A stretch of 51,780 nt of DNA, taken from Clostridiaceae bacterium (lineage in GTDB: Bacteria > Bacillota_A > Clostridia > Clostridiales > Clostridiaceae). Location of the stretch: the NCBI GenBank assembly GCA_029256485.1, contig JAQSXU010000018.1:1-51780 (forward strand), written 5' to 3'. The translations under genes were made by a program, and so were the position numbers. This document shows, piece by piece, positions 1-10,456 of the stretch. Numbering within the stretch: position 1 is the stretch's first letter; each line of letters opens with the position of its first letter. The notes under the pieces were generated by a model, which had not been told where the DNA came from, did no database searches, and saw nothing but the letters and a program-made list of their open reading frames with translations.

Positions 1-3000
1 TGCGTCTTTTAAAAATGCTGGTATTAATGTTCCTATAGCAGAACGAATTGCAAAGGGTTACTTTGAAAATTATGATTTTATTAGATATGTAGTTAGTAAC
101 AGTCAATATAAATTTAGTGAATTATCAAATATCGGAGTTTATCAATTAGGTACTAATGTAATAGGTACTTTTGATTCAGAAACTGGGTTACTTACTATCA
201 GTGGTACGGGTGCAATGACAAATTTTAATAATAGCAATGATTCTCCATACTATTATATAGGAGATAAAATAAAAAGTGTTGTCATTGAAGAAGGTGTTAC
301 AAGTATTGGTAAATATGCCTTTTATTATAACTTTAACAATTTAGAAACAGTTACCATAGCTGATACTGTACTAACCATTGAAGATAATGCATTTGCCTAT
401 TGCAATAAATTAATATCTATTGTAATACCAAATTCAGTAACAAAAATTGGTGGTGGGGCATTTGCAAATTGTCAAAATTTATCAATGGTTACAATTGGAA
501 GTTCTGTTGCGTCTATCGGTGTAAGTGCATTTTATGATTGCCGAAATCTTGCTGAAATTATTAACCTGTACAAAGGAAATCAAACAATTGATATAAGTTC
601 TTATGCATCTTTCTATAATGCTGGTTATAATATAAATCCAAAATATGCAACTGCAGATTTAGTAAATACAAATTTTATCAATGCAATTACAAGTAGAGGA
701 TATAAGGTAAATGAAACAGCCAATTGGGGGAATTTTGTTTTAGGAACTAATGTTGCAGGAACTTTTAATGCAGAAACTGGAGTATTAACTATAAGTGGTA
801 CTGGAAATATGACAAATTTTTCTGGCAACAATGCTCCATATAACTTTATTAAATATAAAATCACATCTGTTGTTATTGAAGAAGGCGTAACAAGTATAGG
901 AAATTATGCATTCAATGGCTTATTTATATTAACATCTATTACAATACCAAATTCTGTAACAAGTATTGGAGATTATGCATTTAATGGTTGTGTAAAGTTA
1001 TCATCTGTTGTGCTTCCAGCAAATTTAACAAATCTTGGAGGTAATGCATTTAATAATTGTGATAGCTTATCAACAATTAATATTCCAAATTCATTAACAA
1101 CTATAAGATATAACACGTTTTATGATTGCGACAATTTAACATCAGTAAATATACCAAATTCTGTAACTAATATTGGAGAATATGCTTTCTATTCATGCGA
1201 TAATCTTGCAGAAATTACCAACTTGTATAAAGGCAATCAAATAATTGACCGTTATGCTTTTACTGGTGCAGGAAGCAATGTATTAACTAAACAAGCAAAT
1301 TCATTCCTTGAAAACTACAATTTTAACAATGCTATTACGAGTGCAGGGTATATATTAAATGGTGTTGAAACTGTGGGTACTTATAAGTTAGGTACTAATG
1401 TTACGGGAACACTTGATATAACAACTGGTATTTTAACTATAAGTGGCACAGGAAATATGAATGATTATAATTCAATTAATCAGCCTTTTTATCCTGTTAG
1501 AGATAAAATAAAAACAGTTATTATTGAAGAAGGTGTAACAAATGTAGGAAATAATACATTTTATGCTTTTAAAAATTTAACTTCTATTACAATTGCAAAC
1601 ACTGTAAAAATAATTAGAAGTAGTGCTTTTTATGATTGTGATGGTTTAACTACAATAGTATTCCCAAATTCTTTAACATCAATTGAATATAGTGCTTTCA
1701 AAGAATGTGATAATATTACAAGTATTACCATTCCTGGTTCAGTAACTACAATAGGAAGTGATGCTTTTAGTGAATGTGATAATCTTGTAGAAATTATAAA
1801 TGAATATACTGGAAATCAAACTATTGGAACTAATGTATTTACTAATTCTGGGTTAAATAAACCTTCTAAAAATGCAAGAGGTTATTATGAAAATATTAAT
1901 TTTGTTAATGCGATAATAAATGCTGGATATACTTTTGAAGGATTATTAAATATAGGAGTATATCAATTAGGTACTAATGTTATAGGAACTTTTGATGCAG
2001 AGACAGGAATACTTACTATTAGTGGTACTGGTGATATGACAGATTTCTTAGGAATTAATACTCCTTATTATTCAATTGGAAATTTAATTAAAACAGTAAT
2101 TATTCAAGAGGGCGTTACAAGTATTGGAGATAATGCATTTTATAATAACTTTATAAATTTAACTTCCATTATAATTCCTGAAACAGTAACTAAAATAGGT
2201 AGTAATGCATTTTATAAATCTGGAATAGCTTCAATCATAATACCAAATTCAGTTTTAACTATATCTTCTTCTGCATTTAATGAATGCGATGGTTTAATCA
2301 GTATTACAATACCAAGTTCAGTAGTTACTATTGGTAGTGGAGCATTTGCTAATTGTGATAATCTTGCTGAAATAATAAATATGTATCAAGGCAATCAATC
2401 AATAGTAAATGTCTTTACTAATTCTGGTAAAAATGCTTCAACTAAGATTGGAAAAGCATATTTTGAAAATCTTAATGGTATTAAATCATTTATTAATGCT
2501 GGGTATACTTTTGAAGAACTTTCAAATATAGGTGTATATCAGTTAGGTGTTAATGTTATAGGAACTCTTGATTCAGATACTGGAATTTTCACTATAAGTG
2601 GAACAGGAAATATGAATGATATGGTGTTTAATTTTGATAATAGAGTAACAAATGCACCATATTTTGAGATAAAAGAAAAAATAAAACATGTTATTGTTGA
2701 AACAGGCGTAACAAGAGTTGGTAAATTTGCATTTTATGAGTGTGATAATATACTGACTGTATCATTTGCTGAAACTGTAATATCAATTGGTGGAGGTGCA
2801 TTTTTTAGCAATGACAAATTAGAAGAAATTAACTTTTCAGAAGGTTTAACAACTATTGATAATGCACATGTAGAGGTATATTCTATATGGGAATGTAACG
2901 GTATATGTTGGTCTTCTAAATATCAAGCATTTTATGGGGCATTTCGAGATAGTAAAAGTTTAACAAGTGTTACATTTCCAAGCTCATTATCTAATATTGG

Positions 3001-6000
3001 AAGTTATGCATTTGGTGGGGCTGTAAATCTTGCTTCAATCAACAACTTATATAATGGGGAACAAACAGTGGAAACATCTGCTTTTGTCGATGCAGGAAAA
3101 TCACTAACTGAAAAAACTGCAACAGTATACACTATAAATACAACATTTTCAAGTTATATTGAAGGAATTGGCTATACTTTAAATTTACTTGAATATCAAG
3201 ATGTTATTGACCCTGTAATTAATCTTTCTGCAAATATAACTGCATTAACAAATCAAAACGTAATTGTCACTGCATTAGTAACTGATAATGAAGAAATTGC
3301 TGTTAAAAAGTGGGCAAAGGGCTTACAAAATGCAGAGTATTTTATGTCATCAGGAAATGAATTGCAAGAAACATTTACTGTTTCAGAGAATGGGACATAT
3401 TCAATTTATGCAAAAGATACTAATGAAAATGTAACAATAAAAACTATTACTATAAATAATATTGATAAGATATTGCCAACTGCACCAACGATAAAAATTA
3501 TTTTAGGTAAATTAGTTATAACACATGGAACTGATAGTGGTAGTGGAGTTAATGATTCCAAATACCAGATTAATGACGGAGAATGGACTATTTATGTTGG
3601 TCAAGTAGCTTTAGTTGACGGAGAATATATAATTAATGCTAAAACAACAGATAAAGTAGGGAATGAAAGTTCAATAGCTACATCTAATACCGTTATCTAT
3701 GAAACAGCTTTAAATAATGCAAAAAATGCAGTATCACAAGCTGAAACAACAAAGGAACAGATAGACATTGATAATGCAAGAACATTAGTTAATGTTTTGC
3801 CAGAAACAGAATTAATAAAGTCTTCATTAATTGAAAGATTAGACATGGTTCAAAAGTATATAAATAACAAAGACACATTAGCTGAAGCGACAAATGCGGT
3901 TGCATTAGCAAAGATTACAAAATTACAAGATGATATTGATAATGCTTTTGCATTAGTAAATAGTTTATCAGATAGTATAGAAAAAACATATTTATTAGAG
4001 CAACTAAATAATGTTCAAAGATATATAGATATTAAAAAAGCATTAGAAGAATTAATTAATAATTTAAAAAATAGAGTTGTGCCATTTGCAAATATTGCAT
4101 CTTTAAAAATTGAAATGCCAATGTATTTAACAAGCTCTGTCAATATAAAAACCTTCATGATTAATAAATTACCACTTGCGACTATAGTAGATATAGATGT
4201 ATTATTAAATTCTTTACCAGAAGGAGAAGATAAAGCATATTTAAAAGCTTTAAACAGTTTAGTAAATAACAGTAATGATTTTATTACACAAATTTTAATT
4301 GGAGATATGGTTATTGCTGAGACAACTATAAATACTATTAATGCAGATGTAGTTAATTTACCAGAAGGCGAAGATAAGGTTACATTTATCGAAATAGCAC
4401 ATGAGTTAACATTAATTTTTAATGCTATGAAACTTGATACAGTTGAAGCAATTGCAGAACTTCCTAACACAGAATTGAAAAATGAGATAATAGTAGATAA
4501 AATTCAAGATGCTATAACAATAGCAGAAGAAACTAATAATCAAGAAGATGTTAATGAAGCAAATGAATGGATTAATATATTGCCTGATTCTCACGAATCT
4601 AAAGAAACTTTAACGCAAGAAATAGAAGTAATTCAAGAAATAGTTGATATTAAAGAACAGATACAGGAAGTTATAAGGGCAATAGAACAAGCTGAAGAAA
4701 CAAAATTGCCAGAAGATATTAATAAAGCACAAGAGTTGATTAGTAACTTGCCTGACAATCAATATACTGAAACAATAAAACCTTCATTAGAAGAAAGAGT
4801 TAATACAATACCTGTAGATTATCTTGCACTTGCTATTCAAGCAGTTGAAAAAGCTGAAAGAACTCATATACAAACTGACCTTGATTATGCAAGAATATTA
4901 GTCAATAATCTATTAGATAATATTATAGAAAAAATTTCATTAAATGAAAGATTGGATATTCTTCAAATATATATAAATAAAGTTAAAATAGCAACGCAAT
5001 CTGTTAAAAAAGCAGAAATGTCTAAGTTGCAAACAGATGTCGATAATGCAAGAATTTATGTAAATGAACTTATTGAACCTGAAATTACCGACTTAGGTAA
5101 AAGACTTGATGCTGTTCAAATATATATTTATTACAAAATAGAAGTATTACCACAAGATATAGACACAATAAATGGGTTTTTAGATGTTATTAATCTTCTA
5201 TTAATAGAAAATTATGAACAAGCTCAAGTAAAATTAAATGAAGTAAAAATTATAATAGAAACAATAATTGATATTGATAGTAAATCACAAATGACATTAA
5301 ATGCTCAAAGACTACAAAATGTAATAAATGCTGGTAATTCAATAATATTAGCAGAAAATACATTAATGCAAAATGATTATAATATAGCAAACGCAAGCGT
5401 AGGCTCATTACCAGATACAAAATTTAAAGTAAATTTATTAACAAGATTAAATAATTTGCAAGCAATTATAAATGCTGAAAATGAATTACAACAAGCAATA
5501 GCAAATACAACAAATGCAGTTGTTAAAGCAGAAGGTAGTAAATTGCAAGCAGATGTAAATAGTGCAAGAGCTTTAGTAAATGCATTACCACAAATAGCTG
5601 AAAAGACTTCATTAACTGAACGATTAAATGCTGTACAGTCTATGATTGATATTGAAAATGAATTACAACAAGCAATAGCAAATGCAACAAATGCAGTAGT
5701 TAAAGCAGAAGGTAGTAAATTACAAACAGATGTAGATAGTGCAAGAGTATTAGTAAATGGACTTCCAAACAGTGAAGTAAAAACTTCATTAAACGGAAGA
5801 CTTGACACCGTACAAGCTATAATTGATGCTGAAAAAGAATTACAGCAAATAATAGCAAATGCAACAAATGCAGTTATTAAAGCAGAAGGTAGCAAATTAC
5901 AAGCTGACGTAGACAATGCAAGAGCATTAGTTAATGCATTATCAAACAGCGAAAAAAAGACTTCATTAACTGAAAGATTAAATTCAATTCAAGTAATTGT

Positions 6001-6901
6001 TGATAATCCAGGAAGTGGTGAAACTAATACAGCAGAAGCTATTAAAAATGCTGAAACAAAAGTAAAAATTGCAGAAGCATATAAAAGAAACCCATATTTA
6101 ACGGATGCAGAAGAAGTTGTAAATGCATTATACGATTCTCCTAAAAAAACAGCATTGCTTGATAGATTGGAAGCTTTAAAAGAAAAAATCGAAGAAAATG
6201 CAATAGCACAGGAATTAAAAAATGCTACTACAAAAGTAAAAATTGCGGAAACCTATAAAAGAGAGCCATATATCTCAACTGCAAGAGATACTGTAAATGC
6301 ATTAATTGATAGTCCTGAAAAAGAAGCTTTAGATGATAGGCTTGATGCTATAGTGCCAATAGATGGTAGTGGAAGTTCTTCAACAGTAATAAAATATGCT
6401 AACAACGCTGTTTTAAGAGCAGAAAAAACTCCTACTAAGTATACAATTCTATACGCAATAAAAAGAGTAAACATGATAGCTGATGGCACACCTGAAAAAG
6501 CAGATTTATTGCAAAGAGTTGAAACATTAAAAACTAATTACAATAACTTAATTGCAGAAAAGAACGCAATTAGACAAATAAATAATGCAACTAACTATGT
6601 AAATTATGCAGAGAAATATAAATCAACGTATTACTTTAATAAAGCAGAAGCTCTGGTAAATGCTTTGGAAAATGGTGAAATTAAGACAACATTGTTAAAT
6701 AGATTAGAAGTATTAAGACCAATAATATTTCCATCTGCTGAAGCAGTAGCAATACAAGAAGCAACTAAAGCAGTTGAAAAAGCAGAAAAGTACAAAATTG
6801 AAGTTTATATTCAAAATGCAAGAACACTTGTAAATGCTTTAGCTGATAGTGAAATAAAAACAACATTAAGTGATAGGCTTGATTTAATAATAGTAGAATA
6901 A
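1..6901 (+). CDS. Giant BspA-type leucine-rich-repeat surface protein (5' partial)
   Basis: The frame is open from base 2, so the start lies before the window; about 2,300 residues are visible. The first half is at least five similar modules of about 200 residues. Each opens with a beta-rich LGTNVxGTFDxETGxLTISGTG segment and continues with BspA/TpLRR repeats (SIGxYAFxxCxxLTSIxIPNSVT). Two Ig-like segments follow (about nt 3210-3700), one with DSGSGVNDSKYQINDG. The last 1,000 residues are tandem helical-hairpin repeats of about 45-60 residues (NATNAVVKAEGSKLQADV, RALVNALP). BspA-type proteins are extracellular adhesion or recognition proteins; the role here is inferred. I see no LPXTG anchor at the C-terminus. 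A terminator follows the TAA stop directly. Confidence 0.85.
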   Translation, partial: ASFKNAGINVPIAERIAKGYFENYDFIRYVVSNSQYKFSELSNIGVYQLGTNVIGTFDSETGLLTISGTGAMTNFNNSNDSPYYYIGDKIKSVVIEEGVTSIGKYAFYYNFNNLETVTIADTVLTIEDNAFAYCNKLISIVIPNSVTKIGGGAFANCQNLSMVTIGSSVASIGVSAFYDCRNLAEIINLYKGNQTIDISSYASFYNAGYNINPKYATADLVNTNFINAITSRGYKVNETANWGNFVLGTNVAGTFNAETGVLTISGTGNMTNFSGNNAPYNFIKYKITSVVIEEGVTSIGNYAFNGLFILTSITIPNSVTSIGDYAFNGCVKLSSVVLPANLTNLGGNAFNNCDSLSTINIPNSLTTIRYNTFYDCDNLTSVNIPNSVTNIGEYAFYSCDNLAEITNLYKGNQIIDRYAFTGAGSNVLTKQANSFLENYNFNNAITSAGYILNGVETVGTYKLGTNVTGTLDITTGILTISGTGNMNDYNSINQPFYPVRDKIKTVIIEEGVTNVGNNTFYAFKNLTSITIANTVKIIRSSAFYDCDGLTTIVFPNSLTSIEYSAFKECDNITSITIPGSVTTIGSDAFSECDNLVEIINEYTGNQTIGTNVFTNSGLNKPSKNARGYYENINFVNAIINAGYTFEGLLNIGVYQLGTNVIGTFDAETGILTISGTGDMTDFLGINTPYYSIGNLIKTVIIQEGVTSIGDNAFYNNFINLTSIIIPETVTKIGSNAFYKSGIASIIIPNSVLTISSSAFNECDGLISITIPSSVVTIGSGAFANCDNLAEIINMYQGNQSIVNVFTNSGKNASTKIGKAYFENLNGIKSFINAGYTFEELSNIGVYQLGVNVIGTLDSDTGIFTISGTGNMNDMVFNFDNRVTNAPYFEIKEKIKHVIVETGVTRVGKFAFYECDNILTVSFAETVISIGGGAFFSNDKLEEINFSEGLTTIDNAHVEVYSIWECNGICWSSKYQAFYGAFRDSKSLTSVTFPSSLSNIGSYAFGGAVNLASINNLYNGEQTVETSAFVDAGKSLTEKTATVYTINTTFSSYIEGIGYTLNLLEYQDVIDPVINLSANITALTNQNVIVTALVTDNEEIAVKKWAKGLQNAEYFMSSGNELQETFTVSENGTYSIYAKDTNENVTIKTITINNIDKILPTAPTIKIILGKLVITHGTDSGSGVNDSKYQINDGEWTIYVGQVALVDGEYIINAKTTDKVGNESSIATSNTVIYETALNNAKNAVSQAETTKEQIDIDNARTLVNVLPETELIKSSLIERLDMVQKYINNKDTLAEATNAVALAKITKLQDDIDNAFALVNSLSDSIEKTYLLEQLNNVQRYIDIKKALEELINNLKNRVVPFANIASLKIEMPMYLTSSVNIKTFMINKLPLATIVDIDVLLNSLPEGEDKAYLKALNSLVNNSNDFITQILIGDMVIAETTINTINADVVNLPEGEDKVTFIEIAHELTLIFNAMKLDTVEAIAELPNTELKNEIIVDKIQDAITIAEETNNQEDVNEANEWINILPDSHESKETLTQEIEVIQEIVDIKEQIQEVIRAIEQAEETKLPEDINKAQELISNLPDNQYTETIKPSLEERVNTIPVDYLALAIQAVEKAERTHIQTDLDYARILVNNLLDNIIEKISLNERLDILQIYINKVKIATQSVKKAEMSKLQTDVDNARIYVNELIEPEITDLGKRLDAVQIYIYYKIEVLPQDIDTINGFLDVINLLLIENYEQAQVKLNEVKIIIETIIDIDSKSQMTLNAQRLQNVINAGNSIILAENTLMQNDYNIANASVGSLPDTKFKVNLLTRLNNLQAIINAENELQQAIANTTNAVVKAEGSKLQADVNSARALVNALPQIAEKTSLTERLNAVQSMIDIENELQQAIANATNAVVKAEGSKLQTDVDSARVLVNGLPNSEVKTSLNGRLDTVQAIIDAEKELQQIIANATNAVIKAEGSKLQADVDNARALVNALSNSEKKTSLTERLNSIQVIVDNPGSGETNTAEAIKNAETKVKIAEAYKRNPYLTDAEEVVNALYDSPKKTALLDRLEALKEKIEENAIAQELKNATTKVKIAETYKREPYISTARDTVNALIDSPEKEALDDRLDAIVPIDGSGSSSTVIKYANNAVLRAEKTPTKYTILYAIKRVNMIADGTPEKADLLQRVETLKTNYNNLIAEKNAIRQINNATNYVNYAEKYKSTYYFNKAEALVNALENGEIKTTLLNRLEVLRPIIFPSAEAVAIQEATKAVEKAEKYKIEVYIQNARTLVNALADSEIKTTLSDRLDLIIVE

Positions 6902-6904
6902 AAA

Positions 6905-6937
6905 AAAGAGAGAAGGTTAAAATCTTCTCTTTTTTTG
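6905..6937. terminator. Intrinsic terminator, probably bidirectional
   Basis: AGAGAAG (6909-6915) pairs with CTTCTCT (6924-6930), followed by a T run, with an A run on the left. It separates the convergent LRR gene and the minus-strand gene ending at 6946. Confidence 0.85.
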
Positions 6938-6945
6938 TGCATATT

Positions 6946-7617
6946 TTATTGAAAAGTAACATCTCCAATGATAATTTGTGGGTGTTCGTCTCCATATAAT
7001 ATGTTAGTATTAAAATATACACGAACCTTATCTCTGTTTGAAATATCTACTTCATAAGTTGCTGTATTTAATCCTTCATCAAAAGTTCCCTTAAATAATT
7101 CTTCTTTATATTCTTTGCCAGCTTTTACATATACCCCAGTTCTCTTATCAGGATTTTTTACTATAACGGTAAATTTCATTTTTGTAAATTTGCTATTAAC
7201 TATAAAATCTGTACTATTATCGAACCATTCAAAAGGTATACCTTCTAAGACTGAGTAATTTTCAATAGATAATCTATCGGTCTGTTTTGTAAATGTGGTA
7301 CAATCTCCCTTTATCATTTCAGGTGTAAGTTTAGTCAATTTGTCCATTGTTCCAAGATAAACAGTTCTTGTATCATTATCCCAATTAACAGGCTTACCTA
7401 TAGCTTCAGCCACAGCTCTAACAGGTAAATAAGTAGTTCCATTATATATTATTGGAGCTTTATCACCTAAATTTAAATTAGCACCATCCACTTTAACACT
7501 AACACCTTTATCATATAATACAGATATTGTTTCCTTTATAGCAGAACCAAATACTGTACTTGTAACCAAAATAGAAATAACTGTAGTTACTAATAATATT
7601 CTTTTTAATTTTATTAT
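6946..7617 (-). CDS. Exported protein with copper amine oxidase N-terminal-like domain; likely ATA start
   Basis: About 224 residues. The N-terminus reads IKLKRILLVTTVISILVTS, a classical signal peptide. It is followed by a copper amine oxidase N-domain-like (PF07833 type) segment with the hallmark IYNGTTYLPVRAVAEAIG and a W/DNDTRTVYLG stretch. This domain is a cell-wall/stalk module of Firmicutes exported proteins, not an oxidase. The C-terminal 130 residues look beta-rich and are unrecognised. No ATG, GTG or TTG precedes the signal peptide. An AGGAGG (7627-7632) sits 9 nt before ATA at 7615-7617, so I take ATA as the start. A TTG at 7567-7569 would delete the signal peptide and has no ribosome site. 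Confidence 0.75.
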   Translation of the reverse strand: MIKLKRILLVTTVISILVTSTVFGSAIKETISVLYDKGVSVKVDGANLNLGDKAPIIYNGTTYLPVRAVAEAIGKPVNWDNDTRTVYLGTMDKLTKLTPEMIKGDCTTFTKQTDRLSIENYSVLEGIPFEWFDNSTDFIVNSKFTKMKFTVIVKNPDKRTGVYVKAGKEYKEELFKGTFDEGLNTATYEVDISNRDKVRVYFNTNILYGDEHPQIIIGDVTFQ

Positions 7618-7747
7618 TTTTTTAATCCTCCTTCTGTTTTTAATTATAATAGTAAAATAATTAAAATATATAACTAAAGGGAGGGTTTATATCTTTTTAC
7701 ATTATAAGTATAGGGTTTGATTAAAAAAGTACAAAAAAAGAATACAT

Positions 7748-8611
7748 TTAAGTAGTTTTAATTTGTTTTATTGAGATATTATAACCTTCATTAATTAAAG
7801 TTTCGCTTTCGCTGTTGAGAAATTCTATTATATTACTATTATCATCTGTCACATAATCTATATATCTATTGTTGCATAAATTTTCACTGATTTCTTTAGT
7901 CAATGAATATATGCTAAATGTACCTAAGTTATTTTTTTTATCTATGCTTAAAGTGACAACAGAATAACCATCTTTTTCATTATAAGATAAAAAGGACTTA
8001 TTTTCTTCATTATTTTCGTTATTTATTAATTTTATTTTAAAACCATTTACATAATGTCTAATAGATAATTCTCTTAAAAGTGAATTTATGAATTTTTTAT
8101 TATTTTCAGTATTAACATCCCAATTGTCAATTTCTTTGAAATCATTAAGTAAAGATTCCTCTTTTTGTTTAAAAGTAAGTTTTTCAGTATTAAGATAAGA
8201 AATTCCAGTTCCCATTCCGATAATTTCTATTTCACATTCGCTGGAAAAGTAATCTAAGAAATTAAATGAATTTATAATAAAGCTATCGCTTTTATACCAA
8301 AATTTATAAACATATCTAAATCTATCTTTGTAAAACTCACTGTTTTTCATATCATTAAAAAAATAGTCAAAAAGTTTTTCGCTGAATCTCATGTAAACTG
8401 ATTTTATTTTAGAAATAGTTACCACTCTAAGTTCAATGATTTCATTGAAAATATTTATTCCTTTTTGATTCTTTTCATTGTTATTAACCGTTTCGCCATT
8501 TATTTTTATTATAAGCCAAAAGGCTTTGTTATTTAAAATATCCATATCCCCTTTTTGGTTTAACCATTTCGAAATATTAAAGCAAAACGCATTAAAATCT
8601 TTTATGTTCAT
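7748..8611 (-). CDS. Unknown protein, 287 residues
   Basis: Not recognised. ATG start with an AAGGAG 6 nt upstream. The protein has mixed alpha/beta composition rich in Asn, Lys and Ile, without signal peptide, membrane segment or clear motif. Its middle (RFRYVYKFWYKSDSFIINSF, then GMGTGISYL) is the most distinctive part. It lies alone on the minus strand between two exported-protein genes with its own leader on each side. Confidence 0.6.
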   Translation of the reverse strand: MNIKDFNAFCFNISKWLNQKGDMDILNNKAFWLIIKINGETVNNNEKNQKGINIFNEIIELRVVTISKIKSVYMRFSEKLFDYFFNDMKNSEFYKDRFRYVYKFWYKSDSFIINSFNFLDYFSSECEIEIIGMGTGISYLNTEKLTFKQKEESLLNDFKEIDNWDVNTENNKKFINSLLRELSIRHYVNGFKIKLINNENNEENKSFLSYNEKDGYSVVTLSIDKKNNLGTFSIYSLTKEISENLCNNRYIDYVTDDNSNIIEFLNSESETLINEGYNISIKQIKTT

Positions 8612-8757
8612 TAATTACTCCTTGTTAGCTGTGTAGAAGCCTTAAAAAATATCTTCTATAATATATATTAATTGCATATATTTGTCAAAGCTATTTTTAA
8701 TTTTAACATAAATCATTTATAGTTGCGACTATTTTAGTATAACCTTTTTTAAGAATA

Positions 8758-9216
8758 TTATTTCATTTCAACCAAAAAAGAATTTTTTCCTGATATATAC
8801 ACATTTTTATTATCTGCATTTACAAATACTATAGAAGTATTTAATAAATCTTCTATGGTTGTTATAACCTTATATTTATAACAATCAACTTCTCCGTCTG
8901 AAAATAACCCTAAGTATTCAAGTTCATCAGTTAAGTCGATAACTTTCTCTTTTAAGGCTGACAAAGATTGCTGTTCGCTTATTTTTACTTGTTTATCATG
9001 GCTTATCAGTTTAAAATCATCCTCTTTGAAAAGATTAACATTAACAATTTGATTTAATTTTATATCAATATTGTCTTTTATAGACAGAATATTATTAGAA
9101 TTAATTAGTGCATTGTCTGTCATGGTCAACTCTAAACCTTCAATAGTCACAGGTACTCCTGTAGATAATATAACTAAAGATGTTGAAATAATAGTTATAA
9201 TTTTGGTAAATTTCAT
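8758..9216 (-). CDS. Small exported protein of unknown function
   Basis: 152 residues. The N-terminus (KFTKIITIISTSLVILSTG) is a signal peptide without a lipobox, so the product is probably secreted. The remainder is acidic and hydrophilic with no recognised domain. ATG start preceded by GAGGAG. It is transcribed divergently from the cas6 operon, and its promoter region faces the cas promoter across about 190 nt. Confidence 0.6.
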   Translation of the reverse strand: MKFTKIITIISTSLVILSTGVPVTIEGLELTMTDNALINSNNILSIKDNIDIKLNQIVNVNLFKEDDFKLISHDKQVKISEQQSLSALKEKVIDLTDELEYLGLFSDGEVDCYKYKVITTIEDLLNTSIVFVNADNKNVYISGKNSFLVEMK

Positions 9217-9330
9217 TTAAAACTCCTCGCTTTCAATTGCTCTTTAATACTAAATTATATTCTTTAATAAGATAAAAATAAATTTTTTCTGTTTAAACCA
9301 ATATAAAAAATAGTCAATAAAATTTAATTG

Positions 9331-9359
9331 TTGACAATAGACAACAAAGTTGATATAAT
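9331..9359 (+). promoter_or_regulatory. Consensus promoter of the first cas operon, with operator-like inverted repeat
   Basis: TTGACA (9331-9336), 17 nt, TATAAT (9354-9359): a perfect consensus. The -35 box is embedded in TTGTTGACAATAGACAACAA, an imperfect inverted repeat of the type bound by small HTH repressors. A TAGTCAA lies just upstream (9311-9317). The promoter of the second cas unit at 14752 shares much of this sequence, so common control is likely. Confidence 0.8.
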
Positions 9360-9405
9360 GTTTATAGAAATACATATGGTAGAAAAATATAGGAGGAAAC
9401 AAAAC

Positions 9406-9786
9406 TTGTACTTAATAAATAACCCAAACGACTTAGTAGGTAAAACAATAGCATATACAAATATGGCACTTTATGCTGATTATATAATGATAGCAACAAC
9501 TGATGGTGGTATTTTATGTGTATCCCAAGAAATTAGTGAAGATGATAATAAGCAAACTATAGTAACAAATAAATTAATAACTGAAAAATACTTATTTTCT
9601 AATAAATTTATGATAGATATTTTATTAGAAAAGAAAGTAGTTACAAATAAAGATATTGAAAACTTTAAAGAAAAAAGAATAAATCAAGAGAAAAAGCACA
9701 TAGAAAACTATAAAAGAGAAATGGAAGAAAATGAACGAAAAGATTATGAAAGATTAAAAGCTAAGTATGAAGGAAAGGAAGTATAA
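9406..9786 (+). CDS. Small phage-type protein, first gene of the cas operon
   Basis: 126 residues. The frame is open further upstream, but an ATG there lies inside the promoter. The TTG at 9406 has AGGAGG 9 nt before it and gives MYLINNPNDLVGKTIAYTNM. The N-terminal half looks like a small beta-barrel (DLVGKTIAY, TTDGGILCVSQ). The C-terminal half is a charged helix (EKKHIENYKREMEENERKDY). Similar NPNDLVGKTIAY proteins are, from memory, phage-associated hypotheticals. It overlaps the open frame of cas6 by a few codons, so it is co-transcribed. Whether it serves CRISPR function is unknown. Confidence 0.65.
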   Translation: MYLINNPNDLVGKTIAYTNMALYADYIMIATTDGGILCVSQEISEDDNKQTIVTNKLITEKYLFSNKFMIDILLEKKVVTNKDIENFKEKRINQEKKHIENYKREMEENERKDYERLKAKYEGKEV

Positions 9787-9799
9787 GCGGATACTGTGT

Positions 9800-10444
9800 A
9801 TGAGAATTAAAATTTCAGGACAAATAATTGAAAAGGTAAATCAAAATAAAATGAATTATACACATGGGATATATTCCATGTTGTTAAATAACATAAATTC
9901 TAAATCTGCAGAAATGCTACACCTGAAAAACAAAGAAATGAGATTATTTACATTTACAAATGTGTTCATAAAAGATGATAATATTCACTTTTATCTAACG
10001 GGAGAAGATAGCTTTGTTAATGAATTTATAGAAAGCGTAGTAAAAAATCAACTAATAAGAATTGAAGATATGGTAATTGTTGTAGCAAGTATAGAACCTG
10101 TTAATGAACTTGTTAAAAAGGATAAATATTTATTTAAAACTAAAGTTATAGTTAATATTCCAGGTAAAGGTGAAGAAAGACTTCTTTCTGATATGGAGCA
10201 GGTAGCATTAAGATTAAAGAATAATGCAATTAGAAAAGCTGAAAAACTCGGAATTAAAGGAGATATAAATTTTAATATTATTAATCCAAAAAGAAATGTA
10301 GAACAATATAAAAAAGGACATATATTTAGCTGGAAATGTATGCTTGAAGTTTCGGGTGATTATGACGTTATAAACGCTATATACAATTGTGGAGCAGGGG
10401 AAAATACATCTACAGGACATGGCTTCTTATGGGAAGTAGCATAA
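9800..10444 (+). CDS. cas6: CRISPR-associated endoribonuclease Cas6
   Basis: About 214 residues from ATG 9800 (MRIKISGQIIE); an upstream in-frame ATG at 9767 is possible but has no ribosome site. Two RAMP-type ferredoxin folds are expected. The diagnostic glycine-rich loop is at the C-terminus (CGAGENTSTGHGFLWEV). A histidine near residue 23 (NYTHGIY) is a candidate catalytic residue, as in other Cas6 enzymes. Cas6 cuts CRISPR transcripts within the repeat, leaving an 8-nt 5' handle; the array repeats here end in ATTGAAAT, fitting such a handle. Followed 12 nt later by cas8. Confidence 0.85.
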   Translation: MRIKISGQIIEKVNQNKMNYTHGIYSMLLNNINSKSAEMLHLKNKEMRLFTFTNVFIKDDNIHFYLTGEDSFVNEFIESVVKNQLIRIEDMVIVVASIEPVNELVKKDKYLFKTKVIVNIPGKGEERLLSDMEQVALRLKNNAIRKAEKLGIKGDINFNIINPKRNVEQYKKGHIFSWKCMLEVSGDYDVINAIYNCGAGENTSTGHGFLWEVA

Positions 10445-10456
10445 AGGGGTGATAAA

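Noticed and set aside
5377..5916. Long minus-strand open frame opposite the LRR gene
   Set aside because: Antisense shadow of the repetitive helical region; no ribosome site and sequence mirrors the repeats.
9767..9799. Upstream ATG as the cas6 start
   Set aside because: No ribosome site; ATG 9800 gives the MRIKI start typical of Cas6. The choice is not certain.
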